Part shown: in pieces, positions 1 through 7,812 of the stretch | Layout: each line of letters begins with the position of its first letter | Position numbering within the stretch: the first letter of the stretch is position 1 | Origin: Methylocystis echinoides | Lineage (GTDB): Bacteria > Pseudomonadota > Alphaproteobacteria > Rhizobiales > Beijerinckiaceae | Direction of reading: 5' to 3' | Assembly (NCBI RefSeq): GCF_027923385.1 | Contig: NZ_BSEC01000001.1 | Coordinates: forward strand, 3,880,001-3,944,000 | DNA length: 64,000 nt | Notes under the pieces: model-generated | What the model was told of the DNA's origin: nothing | What the model saw: the letters and a program-made list of their open reading frames with translations, nothing else | Databases searched by the model: none | Program-made: the position numbers and the translations under genes

Positions 1-96
1 TATGTCCACCTGTCGCAGGGGCTTTACCTCAATGCGCTCGCCAACAGGGCGATGCTCAGGGTCTGGCCGCGTCGCGCCTCCGCCTCTTCGCTCTAA
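1..96 (+). CDS. dabB: DabB-like NADH-dehydrogenase-L-type subunit of the DIC transporter, C-terminal end only
   Basis: Only the last 31 residues and the TAA stop are inside the window, in the frame beginning at base 1. The tail reads YVHLSQGLYLNALANR and ends in a basic stretch. This resembles the end of the NuoL/MrpA-like membrane subunit that partners DabA. The gap to the dabA start is 20 bases, so the two are almost certainly one operon. In known DabAB systems the B subunit is the ion-conducting membrane partner that energises CO2/bicarbonate capture by DabA. The assignment rests mainly on the neighbour; the fragment alone is too short to prove it. Confidence 0.6.
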   Translation, partial: YVHLSQGLYLNALANRAMLRVWPRRASASSL

Positions 97-116
97 GGTC
101 TGGAAAGGATTTCGAC

Positions 117-2678
117 ATGAATGCGCAAGTGAGACTCCCTTCCGCATACCACGCCAGCGGCGCCCAGCAGGGACGGGCCGACATCGAAGCCGCCATCGCC
201 GCCGCCTGCGGCAAGATCGCGCCGCTTTGGCCCCTCAAGCAATTCGTCGCCGTGAACCCGTTTCTCGGTTTCGCCAACCAGCCTTTCGGCGCCACCGCCG
301 CCACACTGAAACGCGTCGCCAGCATCGACATGCTGATGCCGCGCCGCTTCTACCTGGACGCCATTGCGTCGGGAGAGATCGACGACGCCGCGCTTGAAGA
401 AGCGCTGAATCTTGCGCCGGCGGATGTCGACCGCCCGGCCGACGTCGCCGAACTCAAGCGCGCCGTCGCCCGGGAACCGAACGCAAAAGCCCGTCCGCCG
501 GCGGTCGTGTCGACGGTCGCCGAGATCCTCGATTCGCTTGCGGACGGCGACCGGCAGGCCTCGCTCGTCGGCTTCATGATCGAGGAAATTTCGAAATGGT
601 GCGCGGCCTATTTCGACGAGGGTCAGGCGAGCTGGCGCATGCCACAGCGCGACCTTTCGCCCTACGCCGCCTGGCGGCGGTCCGCGCTTTATGATCTCAG
701 CGCGGAAGCCATGGGCGTCAGCAACTTCCGCGAGACGGTGCTTTCCCTGCCCGAAGACCCTGTCGAGACCATCCAGACGATTGTCGAGAAGCTATGGATT
801 CCAGCAAGGGCCGTCGAGGACTATCTGCACCGCACCTTGCTCGACATTGGCGGCTGGGCGGCCTGTGCGCGCTATCTGGTGTGGAACGCCGAGCTCTACG
901 GCGAGAAGGATGACACGCTCGTTGAACTGCTCGCGATCCGCGTCGCATATGGCTACGGACTCTTTCGGGCGCGAACCGACCTCGCCTTCCACAGCGCCTG
1001 GTCGAGAGCGATGACCGAGGCGGCGTCGACGCCGCTCGACCACCGCCTGAACGAAGATCCGGAGCTGACGAACGATCTCATTCTGCACGAGGCCTATGAG
1101 ATCGCCTTCCAGAAACGGCTCTACGCCCGCTTGTCGTCACATGCCCTGCGGCAGCCGCAACAGGGCGCAGACTCACGCCCCGCCGTGCAGGCGGCCTTCT
1201 GCATCGACGTGCGGTCGGAGATATTCCGGCGCGCCCTCGAAACCGTGTCGCCGGAAACGGAGACCGTCGGTTTCGCAGGCTTCTTCGGCTTTCCCATCGA
1301 ATATGTCCCGATTGGACACAAGCGCGGCGGCGCCCAATGCCCGGTCCTGCTCCGGCCGGCCTTCACCATCTGCGAAGCGGTGGAAGACGCGCCACCCGCT
1401 GAAGAGACGCGCATCCTCGACGTGCGCCTGCTGCGCCGGCGCGCCGCCAAGGCGTGGAAAGCATTCAAGCTCTCCGCCGTCTCCTCCTTCGCTTATGTGG
1501 AGACCGTCGGTTTGAGCTACGCTTTCAAGATTCTCTCCGACAGTCTCGGCGTCACGCGCCCGGCGCCCGATCCCAATCTCGATGGGCTCGACCCCGACGT
1601 CATCGCGCGGATTGGCCCCCGGCTCGATCCCCGCATGGTCGGCGACAGGATCACGGGGCTTTCGGCGGAACAGCGTCTCGTGATGGCTGAAGCCGTATTG
1701 AAAGCGATGTCGATGACGCGCGTCTCCGCGCGGCTCGTGCTTCTCGCCGGCCATGGCGCGACGACGGTCAATAATCCGCATGCGTCCGGACTTGATTGCG
1801 GCGCCTGCGGCGGCCACACCGGGGAAGCGAACGCCCGCGTCGCCGCCGCGGTGCTGAACGATCCGGGCGTGCGCCTCGGCCTGAGCGGCAAGGGCGTCGT
1901 CATCCTGCAGGACACATGGTTCCTCGCCGCCCTGCACGACACGACGACGGATGATGTGAAGATATTCGACGAAAGGGCGGCGCCGGACTCGCATCAGGCG
2001 GAGATCGCGACGCTGAAGCAGCACCTTTCCGCGGCGGCGGAGCTGGCGCGTCTCGAACGCGCGACGCTGCTCGGCGTCGAACGGGGGCCAGAAACCCAGC
2101 GCAAAGTTGCGTCACGCAGCCGCGACTGGTCTCAGGTGCGTCCGGAGTGGGGCCTTGCGGGCAACGCCGCCTTCATCGCCGCCCCGCGCGCACGCACGGC
2201 GGGCCTTGATCTTGGAGGTCGCGCCTTCCTTCACAGCTATGACTATGAAATGGACGAGGGCGAAAAGGTGCTGGAACTGATCATGACGGCGCCCATGGTC
2301 GTCGCGAGCTGGATCAACCTGCAATATTTTGGCTCGACCACCAATAACAGGGTGTTCGGAAGCGGCAACAAGACGCTGCACAATGTTGTCGGCCAGATCG
2401 GCGTCCTGGAGGGCAACGGCGGCGACTTGCGCACGGGACTCCCGATGCAGTCGGTGCACGACGGGAAGCGCTTCGTTCACGAGCCGCTGCGTCTCAATGT
2501 GATGATTGACGCGCCCGAGGCGGCTATGGAGCGCGTCCTCGAAAAACACGCCAATGTGCGCGCATTGGTGGAGAATGACTGGGTGCGCCTCCACGCCTTG
2601 CAGCAGGACGGAACCATCCGCCGCCGTCGTGGGCCGGGAGTGTGGACGGATGTCCGGAAGACGGGCTCCGCGGATTAA
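117..2678 (+). CDS. dabA: DabA, inorganic carbon transporter subunit (DUF2309, carbonic-anhydrase-like)
   Basis: This 853-residue protein has the length and core motifs of the DUF2309/DabA family, the cytoplasmic zinc subunit of the DAB dissolved-inorganic-carbon pump. The expected zinc ligands are visible: C362 and D364 in the motif CIDVRSE, and H546 and C561 in GHGATTVNNPH...DCGACGG. The 15-residue H-to-C spacing is that of characterised DabA proteins. There is no signal peptide; the protein is thought to sit on the membrane subunit and hydrate CO2 directionally to bicarbonate. The start follows an AAAGGA ribosome site 6 bases upstream. The gene lies directly behind the dabB tail and is followed by a strong hairpin that would end the operon. 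The family call is secure; transport in this organism is inferred. Confidence 0.93.
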   Translation: MNAQVRLPSAYHASGAQQGRADIEAAIAAACGKIAPLWPLKQFVAVNPFLGFANQPFGATAATLKRVASIDMLMPRRFYLDAIASGEIDDAALEEALNLAPADVDRPADVAELKRAVAREPNAKARPPAVVSTVAEILDSLADGDRQASLVGFMIEEISKWCAAYFDEGQASWRMPQRDLSPYAAWRRSALYDLSAEAMGVSNFRETVLSLPEDPVETIQTIVEKLWIPARAVEDYLHRTLLDIGGWAACARYLVWNAELYGEKDDTLVELLAIRVAYGYGLFRARTDLAFHSAWSRAMTEAASTPLDHRLNEDPELTNDLILHEAYEIAFQKRLYARLSSHALRQPQQGADSRPAVQAAFCIDVRSEIFRRALETVSPETETVGFAGFFGFPIEYVPIGHKRGGAQCPVLLRPAFTICEAVEDAPPAEETRILDVRLLRRRAAKAWKAFKLSAVSSFAYVETVGLSYAFKILSDSLGVTRPAPDPNLDGLDPDVIARIGPRLDPRMVGDRITGLSAEQRLVMAEAVLKAMSMTRVSARLVLLAGHGATTVNNPHASGLDCGACGGHTGEANARVAAAVLNDPGVRLGLSGKGVVILQDTWFLAALHDTTTDDVKIFDERAAPDSHQAEIATLKQHLSAAAELARLERATLLGVERGPETQRKVASRSRDWSQVRPEWGLAGNAAFIAAPRARTAGLDLGGRAFLHSYDYEMDEGEKVLELIMTAPMVVASWINLQYFGSTTNNRVFGSGNKTLHNVVGQIGVLEGNGGDLRTGLPMQSVHDGKRFVHEPLRLNVMIDAPEAAMERVLEKHANVRALVENDWVRLHALQQDGTIRRRRGPGVWTDVRKTGSAD

Positions 2679-2683
2679 ATCCG

Positions 2684-2705
2684 GGGCGACGGTCCGCCGT
2701 CGCCC
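2684..2705. terminator. Hairpin terminator between dabA and the convergent small gene
   Basis: A perfect 9-bp stem (GGGCGACGG / CCGTCGCCC) with a 4-base loop starts six bases after the dabA stop. The following sequence is only weakly T-rich. It sits between two convergent genes and could serve both. Confidence 0.6.
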
Positions 2706-2728
2706 ATTCAAGCGTTTCCTGTCATTGC

Positions 2729-2998
2729 TTACCAGCCGTAGCCATACCCATAGGCAGGCGCATAGCCATAACCATAGGCGGGATAGCCGTAGCCATAGCC
2801 GCCGTAATAGCGGGGCTGACTCGCCGCCGCGCCGATGGCGGCGCCCAGCGCCATGCCGCCGATCGCCGCTCCGGCGATCGCGCCCGCGCTCGGGCCGGAA
2901 CGATAGCGATAATAATAACCACCCGCCGCAGCCGGCGTCGCGGCGATCATGCTGGTCAGGCCAAGGGCGATAATCGCGGTCGTGAAAATCTTGCGCAT
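2729..2998 (-). CDS. Small secreted Gly/Tyr-rich protein
   Basis: An 89-residue protein beginning MRKIFTTAIIALGL, with a Sec signal peptide that probably cleaves after TPAAA. Next comes a short glycine-zipper-like hydrophobic segment (AIAGAAIGGMALGAAIG, about residues 40-56). The tail is a low-complexity repeat of Tyr-Gly dipeptides (YGYGYPAYGYGYAPAYGYGYGW). Similar exported glycine-zipper/Tyr-Gly proteins are common and uncharacterised in Hyphomicrobiales. The ATG chosen is the one that gives a clean signal peptide; an upstream in-frame start would add about 63 basic residues and spoil it. Convergent with dabA. Function unknown, probably envelope-associated. Confidence 0.7.
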   Translation of the reverse strand: MRKIFTTAIIALGLTSMIAATPAAAGGYYYRYRSGPSAGAIAGAAIGGMALGAAIGAAASQPRYYGGYGYGYPAYGYGYAPAYGYGYGW

Positions 2999-3250
2999 GG
3001 TGCTTGCTCTCTCTCGAAGTCTGTCGCTCTTTTGTCGATGAGAGGAGCCTATAAGCAGCCACGAGCGACGAATGTGCGCGCGAACACACGCCTGCGGCGT
3101 ATGGCGCAAGACGGGCGGGAGCGCCCATGCGGCGCATCCACCCGGCTGCTGACGCAACGCGGCATGCGGATGAAATGCTGAATTCACTGCGGGCGTGCCG
3201 AAAAACAGCGCAGGTCGAACAGGCGCGCCTCGTCTGCCGGGAACAGCCGG

Positions 3251-3538
3251 TTAACGCTGCGGCTTCCTGACTTTCTTTTTCGCCGGCGCGTCGGGCGCGT
3301 CGAAGAAACCAGCAGGCGGCGGGAGCGCTTCAGCGCGCTTCGGCGGCGGGGGCGAGTTGGGGTCGAGCGTGTCGCCGGTGAGATCGGGCAGCTCCGTGCC
3401 GTTCGGCAATACGCCCGTTTCAAGAACGCCAAAATCCAGACCTTGACCAAGGCCCTGCGCATGCGCCGGCTGGAGAGACACGGCAACAAACATCGCCCCT
3501 GCAAACAGGAGCGGAAACTTCAGCATTCTCGGCGACAT
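3251..3538 (-). CDS. Small secreted Pro-rich hypothetical protein
   Basis: A 95-residue protein with a signal peptide (MLKFPLLFAGAMFVAVSLQPAHA, cleavage about residue 27) followed by a short acidic/proline-rich mature part with PNSPPPPKR and a basic end (KKKVRKPQR). Either the first Met or the Met four codons later could be the start. Two small exported proteins in a row on the minus strand suggest an envelope role, but nothing in the sequence gives a function. No family recognised. Confidence 0.6.
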   Translation of the reverse strand: MSPRMLKFPLLFAGAMFVAVSLQPAHAQGLGQGLDFGVLETGVLPNGTELPDLTGDTLDPNSPPPPKRAEALPPPAGFFDAPDAPAKKKVRKPQR

Positions 3539-3680
3539 CGCGGTTCCTTTTGCTGACGACGATCACCGGCCAGTGTCGGTCGCGCGGCGAAGCTTGGCAA
3601 GACGGCATTTCATCGGCTTCGCCCGTCGCCTGCTCGCGCCAGGCGATCGGCCGAGGTTCAGGAAATCGGCTTTGCGCGCG

Positions 3681-4082
3681 CTAGAACGCGCGTTCGGACA
3701 GCGTGTGAGGACAAACTGAGGTGCTTTTTACCTGAATGGATCGCAGATGACCGTGGCAAGTGTAATAGCAGATGGTTTCCAGACCATGGGCCAGCTGATG
3801 ACTGCTCATGCACATGGCCGGCGAGGGGAGTGATCCGGACGAATGCCGAATGCTGTCGGAATGGAAGTTCAGAACCTGCGATGGATTGTGAAACGAGCCG
3901 GAATGACGTGCTTTCCCCGGATGATTCAGCCGATGGTTCGGATTACTGTTGTGAAGTTTCGTCGGACGATGCAGCATGCTCGCATGATGAATCGAATTAT
4001 GATGCAAGCCCGAGGCGTTCGGCGAGTTGAGTTGAACGGGGACGACGAGGAGGGTCGAATATATGGCCATCATCAAAGGCAT
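3681..4082 (-). CDS. Possible His-rich exported or membrane-attached protein, uncertain
   Basis: A 133-codon frame opens at an ATG preceded by GGGAGGG at good distance on the minus strand. It starts with a hydrophobic segment (MPLMMAIYSTLLVVPVQL). The rest is rich in His, Ser and Asn, with 17 His in all, many spaced 4-8 residues apart, and CHGH near the end. The stretch is clearly less GC-rich than its surroundings. A competing 89-codon frame on the opposite strand covers part of it, and neither matches a family I know. It could be a metal-binding exported protein or non-coding sequence whose ATG/GAT-rich top strand happens to read as His on the bottom strand. Confidence 0.3.
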   Translation of the reverse strand: MPLMMAIYSTLLVVPVQLNSPNASGLHHNSIHHASMLHRPTKLHNSNPNHRLNHPGKARHSGSFHNPSQVLNFHSDSIRHSSGSLPSPAMCMSSHQLAHGLETICYYTCHGHLRSIQVKSTSVCPHTLSERAF

Positions 4083-4279
4083 CACAAACCCTCCCTGGGG
4101 GCATTAACCTAACCGGCTTTGCCGCGGCGATGACTCCGGTCTGCGCCAGCGGCAGATTGGCGGCGACCAACACGGCGCGCCAAACAGCGAACCCGGAATC
4201 GGGCGGGGTGATGATAATCATAAACACGATCCGGCGCGCCAGAGCGATAGAGATTTAACCGTAATCATAACCGTATGGA

Positions 4280-4309
4280 GGCTGGCGGCCGGGCGTCGGG
4301 CCGCCAGCC
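4280..4309. other. Strong isolated hairpin in a gene-free stretch
   Basis: A perfect 11-bp inverted repeat (GGCTGGCGGCC / GGCCGCCAGCC) with an 8-base loop, but no T-run on either side. The stretch from about 4083 to 4518 otherwise shows no convincing gene. The hairpin may be a factor-dependent terminator or a palindromic repeat. Confidence 0.5.
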
Positions 4310-4518
4310 GCCCTGTCACTTTCTCAATCTTGCCAATGGCGTAGAATTCGAAGATGACTACGCCAGACCGGGATGCCTTACGGCAAGGTTCATGTTAAGC
4401 TGGCGCGCCAGAAACCGAACGCGACTCTGTCTGAGTTGAGGACGCCAAAGGCGTGCGTCGACACGCGCCTGTAACTGGGACCCCTCGATTCGCGGGCTCC
4501 GCCTGGAGATCAATCGGC

Positions 4519-4950
4519 ATGTTATGGGAAATCGACTGGTTGTTCGGTGTGCCGATGATGATCGTCACGACGATGTTCCACGTCTGCGGTCTGGTGTTGC
4601 TGGGCTATACGCTGGTCATCTTCGAGCGCAGGCGCAAAGCGCCGCGATCGGTCTCATTTTTCCTGTTCATCTGCATGTATATGGCGAATGTGGTGATCCT
4701 GTTGCACGGCGTCGAGTCCATTGCCTGGGCAATCCTCTATATGTCGCTGGACGCCATTCCGGTGACGCGCGACGCGGTGCTATATTCACTCAACGCCTTC
4801 ACGGCCTATGACCATGAGTCTGCGCTTCTTGCGCCGGAGTGGCGCCTGCTGGGCTCGCTCGAAGCCATGAATGGCTCGCTGATTTTCGGGCTGACGACAG
4901 CTTTTCTGTTCGCCGCGCTGAGCCAGCTGCGCCCCGTCAGGCGCGCGTAG
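4519..4950 (+). CDS. Small integral membrane protein, about four helices
   Basis: From the ATG at MLWEIDWLFG the protein has 143 residues. Hydrophobic helices lie at about residues 8-34, 45-62 and 66-80, plus one near the C terminus (LIFGLTTAFLFAALS, about 117-135). A basic loop (ERRRKAPR) after the first helix suggests a cytoplasmic loop. The upstream extension to an earlier start carries a basic, non-hydrophobic leader, so I prefer the internal ATG behind CTGGAGA. The acidic stretch before the last helix (YDHESALLAPEW) is a possible ligand or gating segment. Architecture and length resemble small four-helix channel-like proteins, but I cannot name the family. Confidence 0.6.
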   Translation: MLWEIDWLFGVPMMIVTTMFHVCGLVLLGYTLVIFERRRKAPRSVSFFLFICMYMANVVILLHGVESIAWAILYMSLDAIPVTRDAVLYSLNAFTAYDHESALLAPEWRLLGSLEAMNGSLIFGLTTAFLFAALSQLRPVRRA

Positions 4951-4997
4951 CGCGGGCCTGTCGACATGCCGTCCTCCCAATTCAAAAGGATGATCCG

Positions 4998-5387
4998 ATG
5001 ACACCACGGCTGCTGACGAGCATCGGCCTGACTTTACTGACGTGCCCCGCATGGGCGGCGCCGGCGCTCTATAATTGCGTTTTCGAGGCGGGGCCGGAGA
5101 AAGAGGCGCAAGTGCGTCACAAGCCACACGTCGTGGATTACATCTACGATCCTGTCGCGGGCGGCGGCGTCATTCTCGGCAATGATCTCGAGGTTCTGGT
5201 GGTGAAGGGCGCGGAGGCGATCTCCTTCGTGACCAAAGGCCCTGACGGCGGAGTCGACTCGACAACGATTCACCTGAATGGCCAGAAGGACAATAGATTT
5301 CCTGCGGTCTTCAGCTCGCACCACATCGAGGGCGATTTGCGTCCAGGCCAATGGCGCGGCTGGTGCACGCTCTCTCAACGCGGCTGA
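4998..5387 (+). CDS. Small periplasmic protein, unknown function
   Basis: A 129-residue protein behind an AAAAGGA ribosome site. A clear Sec signal (MTPRLLTSIGLTLLTCPAWA) is predicted to cleave about residue 20. The mature part is short, mixed alpha/beta in composition, and has two cysteines (YNC near its start, GWC near its end) that could form a disulfide. It lies 47 bases after the membrane protein and its stop is 11 bases before the phosphoesterase start, so the three may be co-transcribed. No family recognised. Confidence 0.6.
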   Translation: MTPRLLTSIGLTLLTCPAWAAPALYNCVFEAGPEKEAQVRHKPHVVDYIYDPVAGGGVILGNDLEVLVVKGAEAISFVTKGPDGGVDSTTIHLNGQKDNRFPAVFSSHHIEGDLRPGQWRGWCTLSQRG

Positions 5388-5398
5388 GGTCAGCAGGC

Positions 5399-6346
5399 AT
5401 GTTTCTGCAAAGAGACGAGATCGAAAGACGGTTGCAGGCGCGTCTTGGCAAGATCCATGCGCGGCTGCGTCTGGCGATCGAGGAAGATCACGAGGCGCAG
5501 TCCTTCGGACAAGGCCTGACCTTTCTCCACATTGAAAACCTGCCCTACTCCCGCGCAGTGATCGAAGGCGTCCTGCGCCTGACCGGCATGTATTGGCTCG
5601 GTCAGCGGAACGCGCGTCGGGTTCGCGTCCTCACCAATGAAATCGTCAGCAGTCGCCTGCCGGAGGCGTTCAGCGGCTTCACGATACTGCATATGACCGA
5701 TTTGCACGCGGATCGAAGCGCGGGCGCGCTCGCGGCGGTAAAGGAACTCGTTCGGGATATCGACTACGACCATTGCGTCTGGACCGGCGATTACCGCGCG
5801 GAAACATTCGGCGATTTCGGCCCCTGTCTCGAGGAACTGCAGAAATTGCGCGCGGCCATTCACACGGATGTCCATGCGGTGCTGGGGAACCACGACTCCA
5901 TCCTGATGGCGCCCGACCTCGAGGATATGGGCGTGCGAATGCTGCTGAATGAAAATGTCGCTCTTTCCCGCGGCGGCGCCTCTATTTTTCTTGCGGGCGT
6001 CGACGACGCGCATTTTTACCGCGTCGACAATATTGAAAAGGCGGCGCATGATATTCCCCATGACGCCTATTCGATCCTTCTGTCGCATACGCCCGAAATT
6101 TACAGACAGGCCGCGCATGCCGGTTTCGACCTGATGCTCGGCGGCCATACGCATGGCGGCCAGATCTGTCTGCCGGGCGGTTTTCCGCTGACCCTCGACG
6201 CGGTTCTGCCGCGCCGCATGGGAAAGGGCGCGTGGACCTACGCCAGCATGAGCGGCTACACCAGCGCGGGCGCCGGAACCTCCATCGTGCCGGCGCGGTT
6301 CAATTGCCCGCCGGAGATCACATTGCACCGTCTCATCAGGGGCTGA
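5399..6346 (+). CDS. Calcineurin-like metallophosphoesterase
   Basis: A 315-residue protein with the full set of metallophosphoesterase motifs. These are D101-x-H103 (TDLHAD), GD at 130-131, GNHD at 163-166, a later His in LSHTPE (about 230), and GGHTHGGQ (about 246-253). This arrangement binds two metals and hydrolyses phosphoesters. The subgroup resembles YkuE/LpxG-type enzymes, which act on lipid-linked or nucleotide-linked substrates, but the substrate cannot be read from the sequence. The first 80 residues lack a TM segment, so the protein is probably cytoplasmic or peripheral. The chosen ATG follows the upstream stop by 11 bases; an earlier start would overlap the previous gene by 12 codons. 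Confidence 0.85.
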   Translation: MFLQRDEIERRLQARLGKIHARLRLAIEEDHEAQSFGQGLTFLHIENLPYSRAVIEGVLRLTGMYWLGQRNARRVRVLTNEIVSSRLPEAFSGFTILHMTDLHADRSAGALAAVKELVRDIDYDHCVWTGDYRAETFGDFGPCLEELQKLRAAIHTDVHAVLGNHDSILMAPDLEDMGVRMLLNENVALSRGGASIFLAGVDDAHFYRVDNIEKAAHDIPHDAYSILLSHTPEIYRQAAHAGFDLMLGGHTHGGQICLPGGFPLTLDAVLPRRMGKGAWTYASMSGYTSAGAGTSIVPARFNCPPEITLHRLIRG

Positions 6347-6350
6347 GTCG

Positions 6351-6839
6351 TCAGTAGGGCTGCTCGCGAAGTCCAAGCGCATAAAGAACGCGCGACAGGA
6401 AAAGCTCTCCGACGAAAAACAGCGCGACCACCGCCGCGACATCGCCGGCGCTCAACGACAGCTCGAACACGGCGTAGAGCGCAGGCAAAAGCGATTCCGG
6501 AATCTGGTCGAGGCCAAGCGCCTGGGCGCTCGGCGCGCGCGCGCTGCGGCGCTTCACGAAGCTCGAAAAAAGATCGCCCAGCATCGCCAGCGCAGCGATG
6601 ATCACACCGCTTGCCGCAGTGAGACCGAGAAGGCGCGCAGCCACGGCCGTCGCGACGATGCTCGCAAGGAGGCCGCGCAGCGTCTTCGAACGACCGAGAA
6701 GCGGGCGCCCGTCGGGCCACAGCGCGCCGCCGTCAACAGGGCATGAGAAGCGCGATCCCAAGAGGCGCGTCGCAAGAATGGGCGCGCCATTGGCGACGGC
6801 CACAAGCAGCAGAACCTGCACGACGGCGCCCGGCGTCAC
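6351..6839 (-). CDS. CDP-archaeol-synthase-like (CarS/DUF46) membrane protein
   Basis: A 162-residue protein with about four TM segments. The conserved segment PVDGGALWPDGRPLLGRSKTLRG (about residues 35-57) is the CTP-binding style signature of the CarS/DUF46 group. GTG behind GGGAGG gives a start directly before the first helix; an upstream ATG would add 29 charged residues. In archaea CarS transfers CMP to an archaeal lipid. Bacterial homologues are believed to activate other lipid alcohols or polyprenols with CTP. It is last in a minus-strand series with kdsD and glycosyltransferases, which fits an envelope-lipid role. Substrate unknown. Confidence 0.65.
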   Translation of the reverse strand: MTPGAVVQVLLLVAVANGAPILATRLLGSRFSCPVDGGALWPDGRPLLGRSKTLRGLLASIVATAVAARLLGLTAASGVIIAALAMLGDLFSSFVKRRSARAPSAQALGLDQIPESLLPALYAVFELSLSAGDVAAVVALFFVGELFLSRVLYALGLREQPY

Positions 6840-6891
6840 GCCTGCCTCCCTTTGAAAAGGCGCGCGCGGACGGCAAGCCGCATCTGACGCC

Positions 6892-7722
6892 CTAGCAACA
6901 CGGCGCGCATCGAGCGTCCGCGCCATTCATCAGCTTGACGTTGCTGTGAGCGGCGATCAACGGCGTCAGCGCCGACAGATTCCCGGCATCGTCGAGGTAG
7001 ACATGGATCTCCGTCTGCGGAAACGGGTTGAAGTAGAGAAGATAGACCAGCGCGATGGATTCGCCGACAAAGACGCGCCGCGCCGGCTCCGCGCAAAGCG
7101 AGCGCTCGACATTGAATTTTTCGGTCAGCACGCGCGCCGCCCGGTGCGGATGGTTCTTCTGCGGATTGGGATGTCCAAAGATGATGGCGTCGGGTCCCAG
7201 TCGGCCGAGATCGACGCGCGACAGGCCCGCCGATTCAATGACGACCGTGGCGCCCCGCACATTGATGAGCTTCGTGCGCATGAGTTCGAAATCGGGGTAA
7301 TCGCGGAAGGAGGCGACGCGGCTCACCTTGCGGCCCTCCAGCCAGGCGCCAAGCCTGCGATATTCGAAGAATGTGTAGAGCGTGCTGTCGGGCGCGTAGT
7401 TATCGAGGTTGAAGTTCCTCGGACTGTCCCGCAGCGTGTCGAGACCGTCGTCGAGATAATGCACCGCGCGCGCGGCCGCGGCCGCCTGCAGCACCGGCGG
7501 CGGATGGATGTGATGCGGCAGATAGACGACGCCGACGGATCTGAAGCGGATCAGCAGATTGAGAAGCCGATAGGCCTTTGCGCTGAAGCCCATTTGCAGC
7601 GCATGACGCGTCGGCTTCGTGATGAGCCTGACATCGTCGTAGATGATCAACGACAGACCACGCCTCGCAAGGGCATGCGCGATCGAATAGGAAATGGCGT
7701 TATAGCAAATATAGATATCCAT
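6892..7722 (-). CDS. Unrecognised protein, possibly a sialyltransferase-like glycosyltransferase
   Basis: A 276-residue soluble protein from the ATG at MDIYICYNAIS; the longer upstream start adds 17 mostly Arg residues. Visible features are a Rossmann-like N-terminal half, a YLDDGLDTL motif (about residue 88) recalling the DDG motif of GT52-type sialyltransferases, an IIFGHPNPQKN segment, and VFVGESIALVY with a later EIHVYLDD, which look like the second Rossmann half. The tail carries a cysteine pair (CAPCC). Position between kdsD and a CarS-like protein, downstream of a clear glycosyltransferase, supports a role in surface-glycan assembly. I treat the transferase idea as inference. Confidence 0.5.
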   Translation of the reverse strand: MDIYICYNAISYSIAHALARRGLSLIIYDDVRLITKPTRHALQMGFSAKAYRLLNLLIRFRSVGVVYLPHHIHPPPVLQAAAAARAVHYLDDGLDTLRDSPRNFNLDNYAPDSTLYTFFEYRRLGAWLEGRKVSRVASFRDYPDFELMRTKLINVRGATVVIESAGLSRVDLGRLGPDAIIFGHPNPQKNHPHRAARVLTEKFNVERSLCAEPARRVFVGESIALVYLLYFNPFPQTEIHVYLDDAGNLSALTPLIAAHSNVKLMNGADARCAPCC

Positions 7723-7812
7723 TGCCGCCCGACGCCGTCTCCTGTCGCGCGACCCGCCGCCGCGACAGTTCATGATTGCAACCGACAGTCTATCCGGCGC
7801 GGCCGCGCGATT

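Noticed and set aside
3843..4112. An 89-codon plus-strand frame in the AT-richer island
   Set aside because: No ribosome site and a Met/Arg-rich composition with no domain. The opposite strand has a better start signal.
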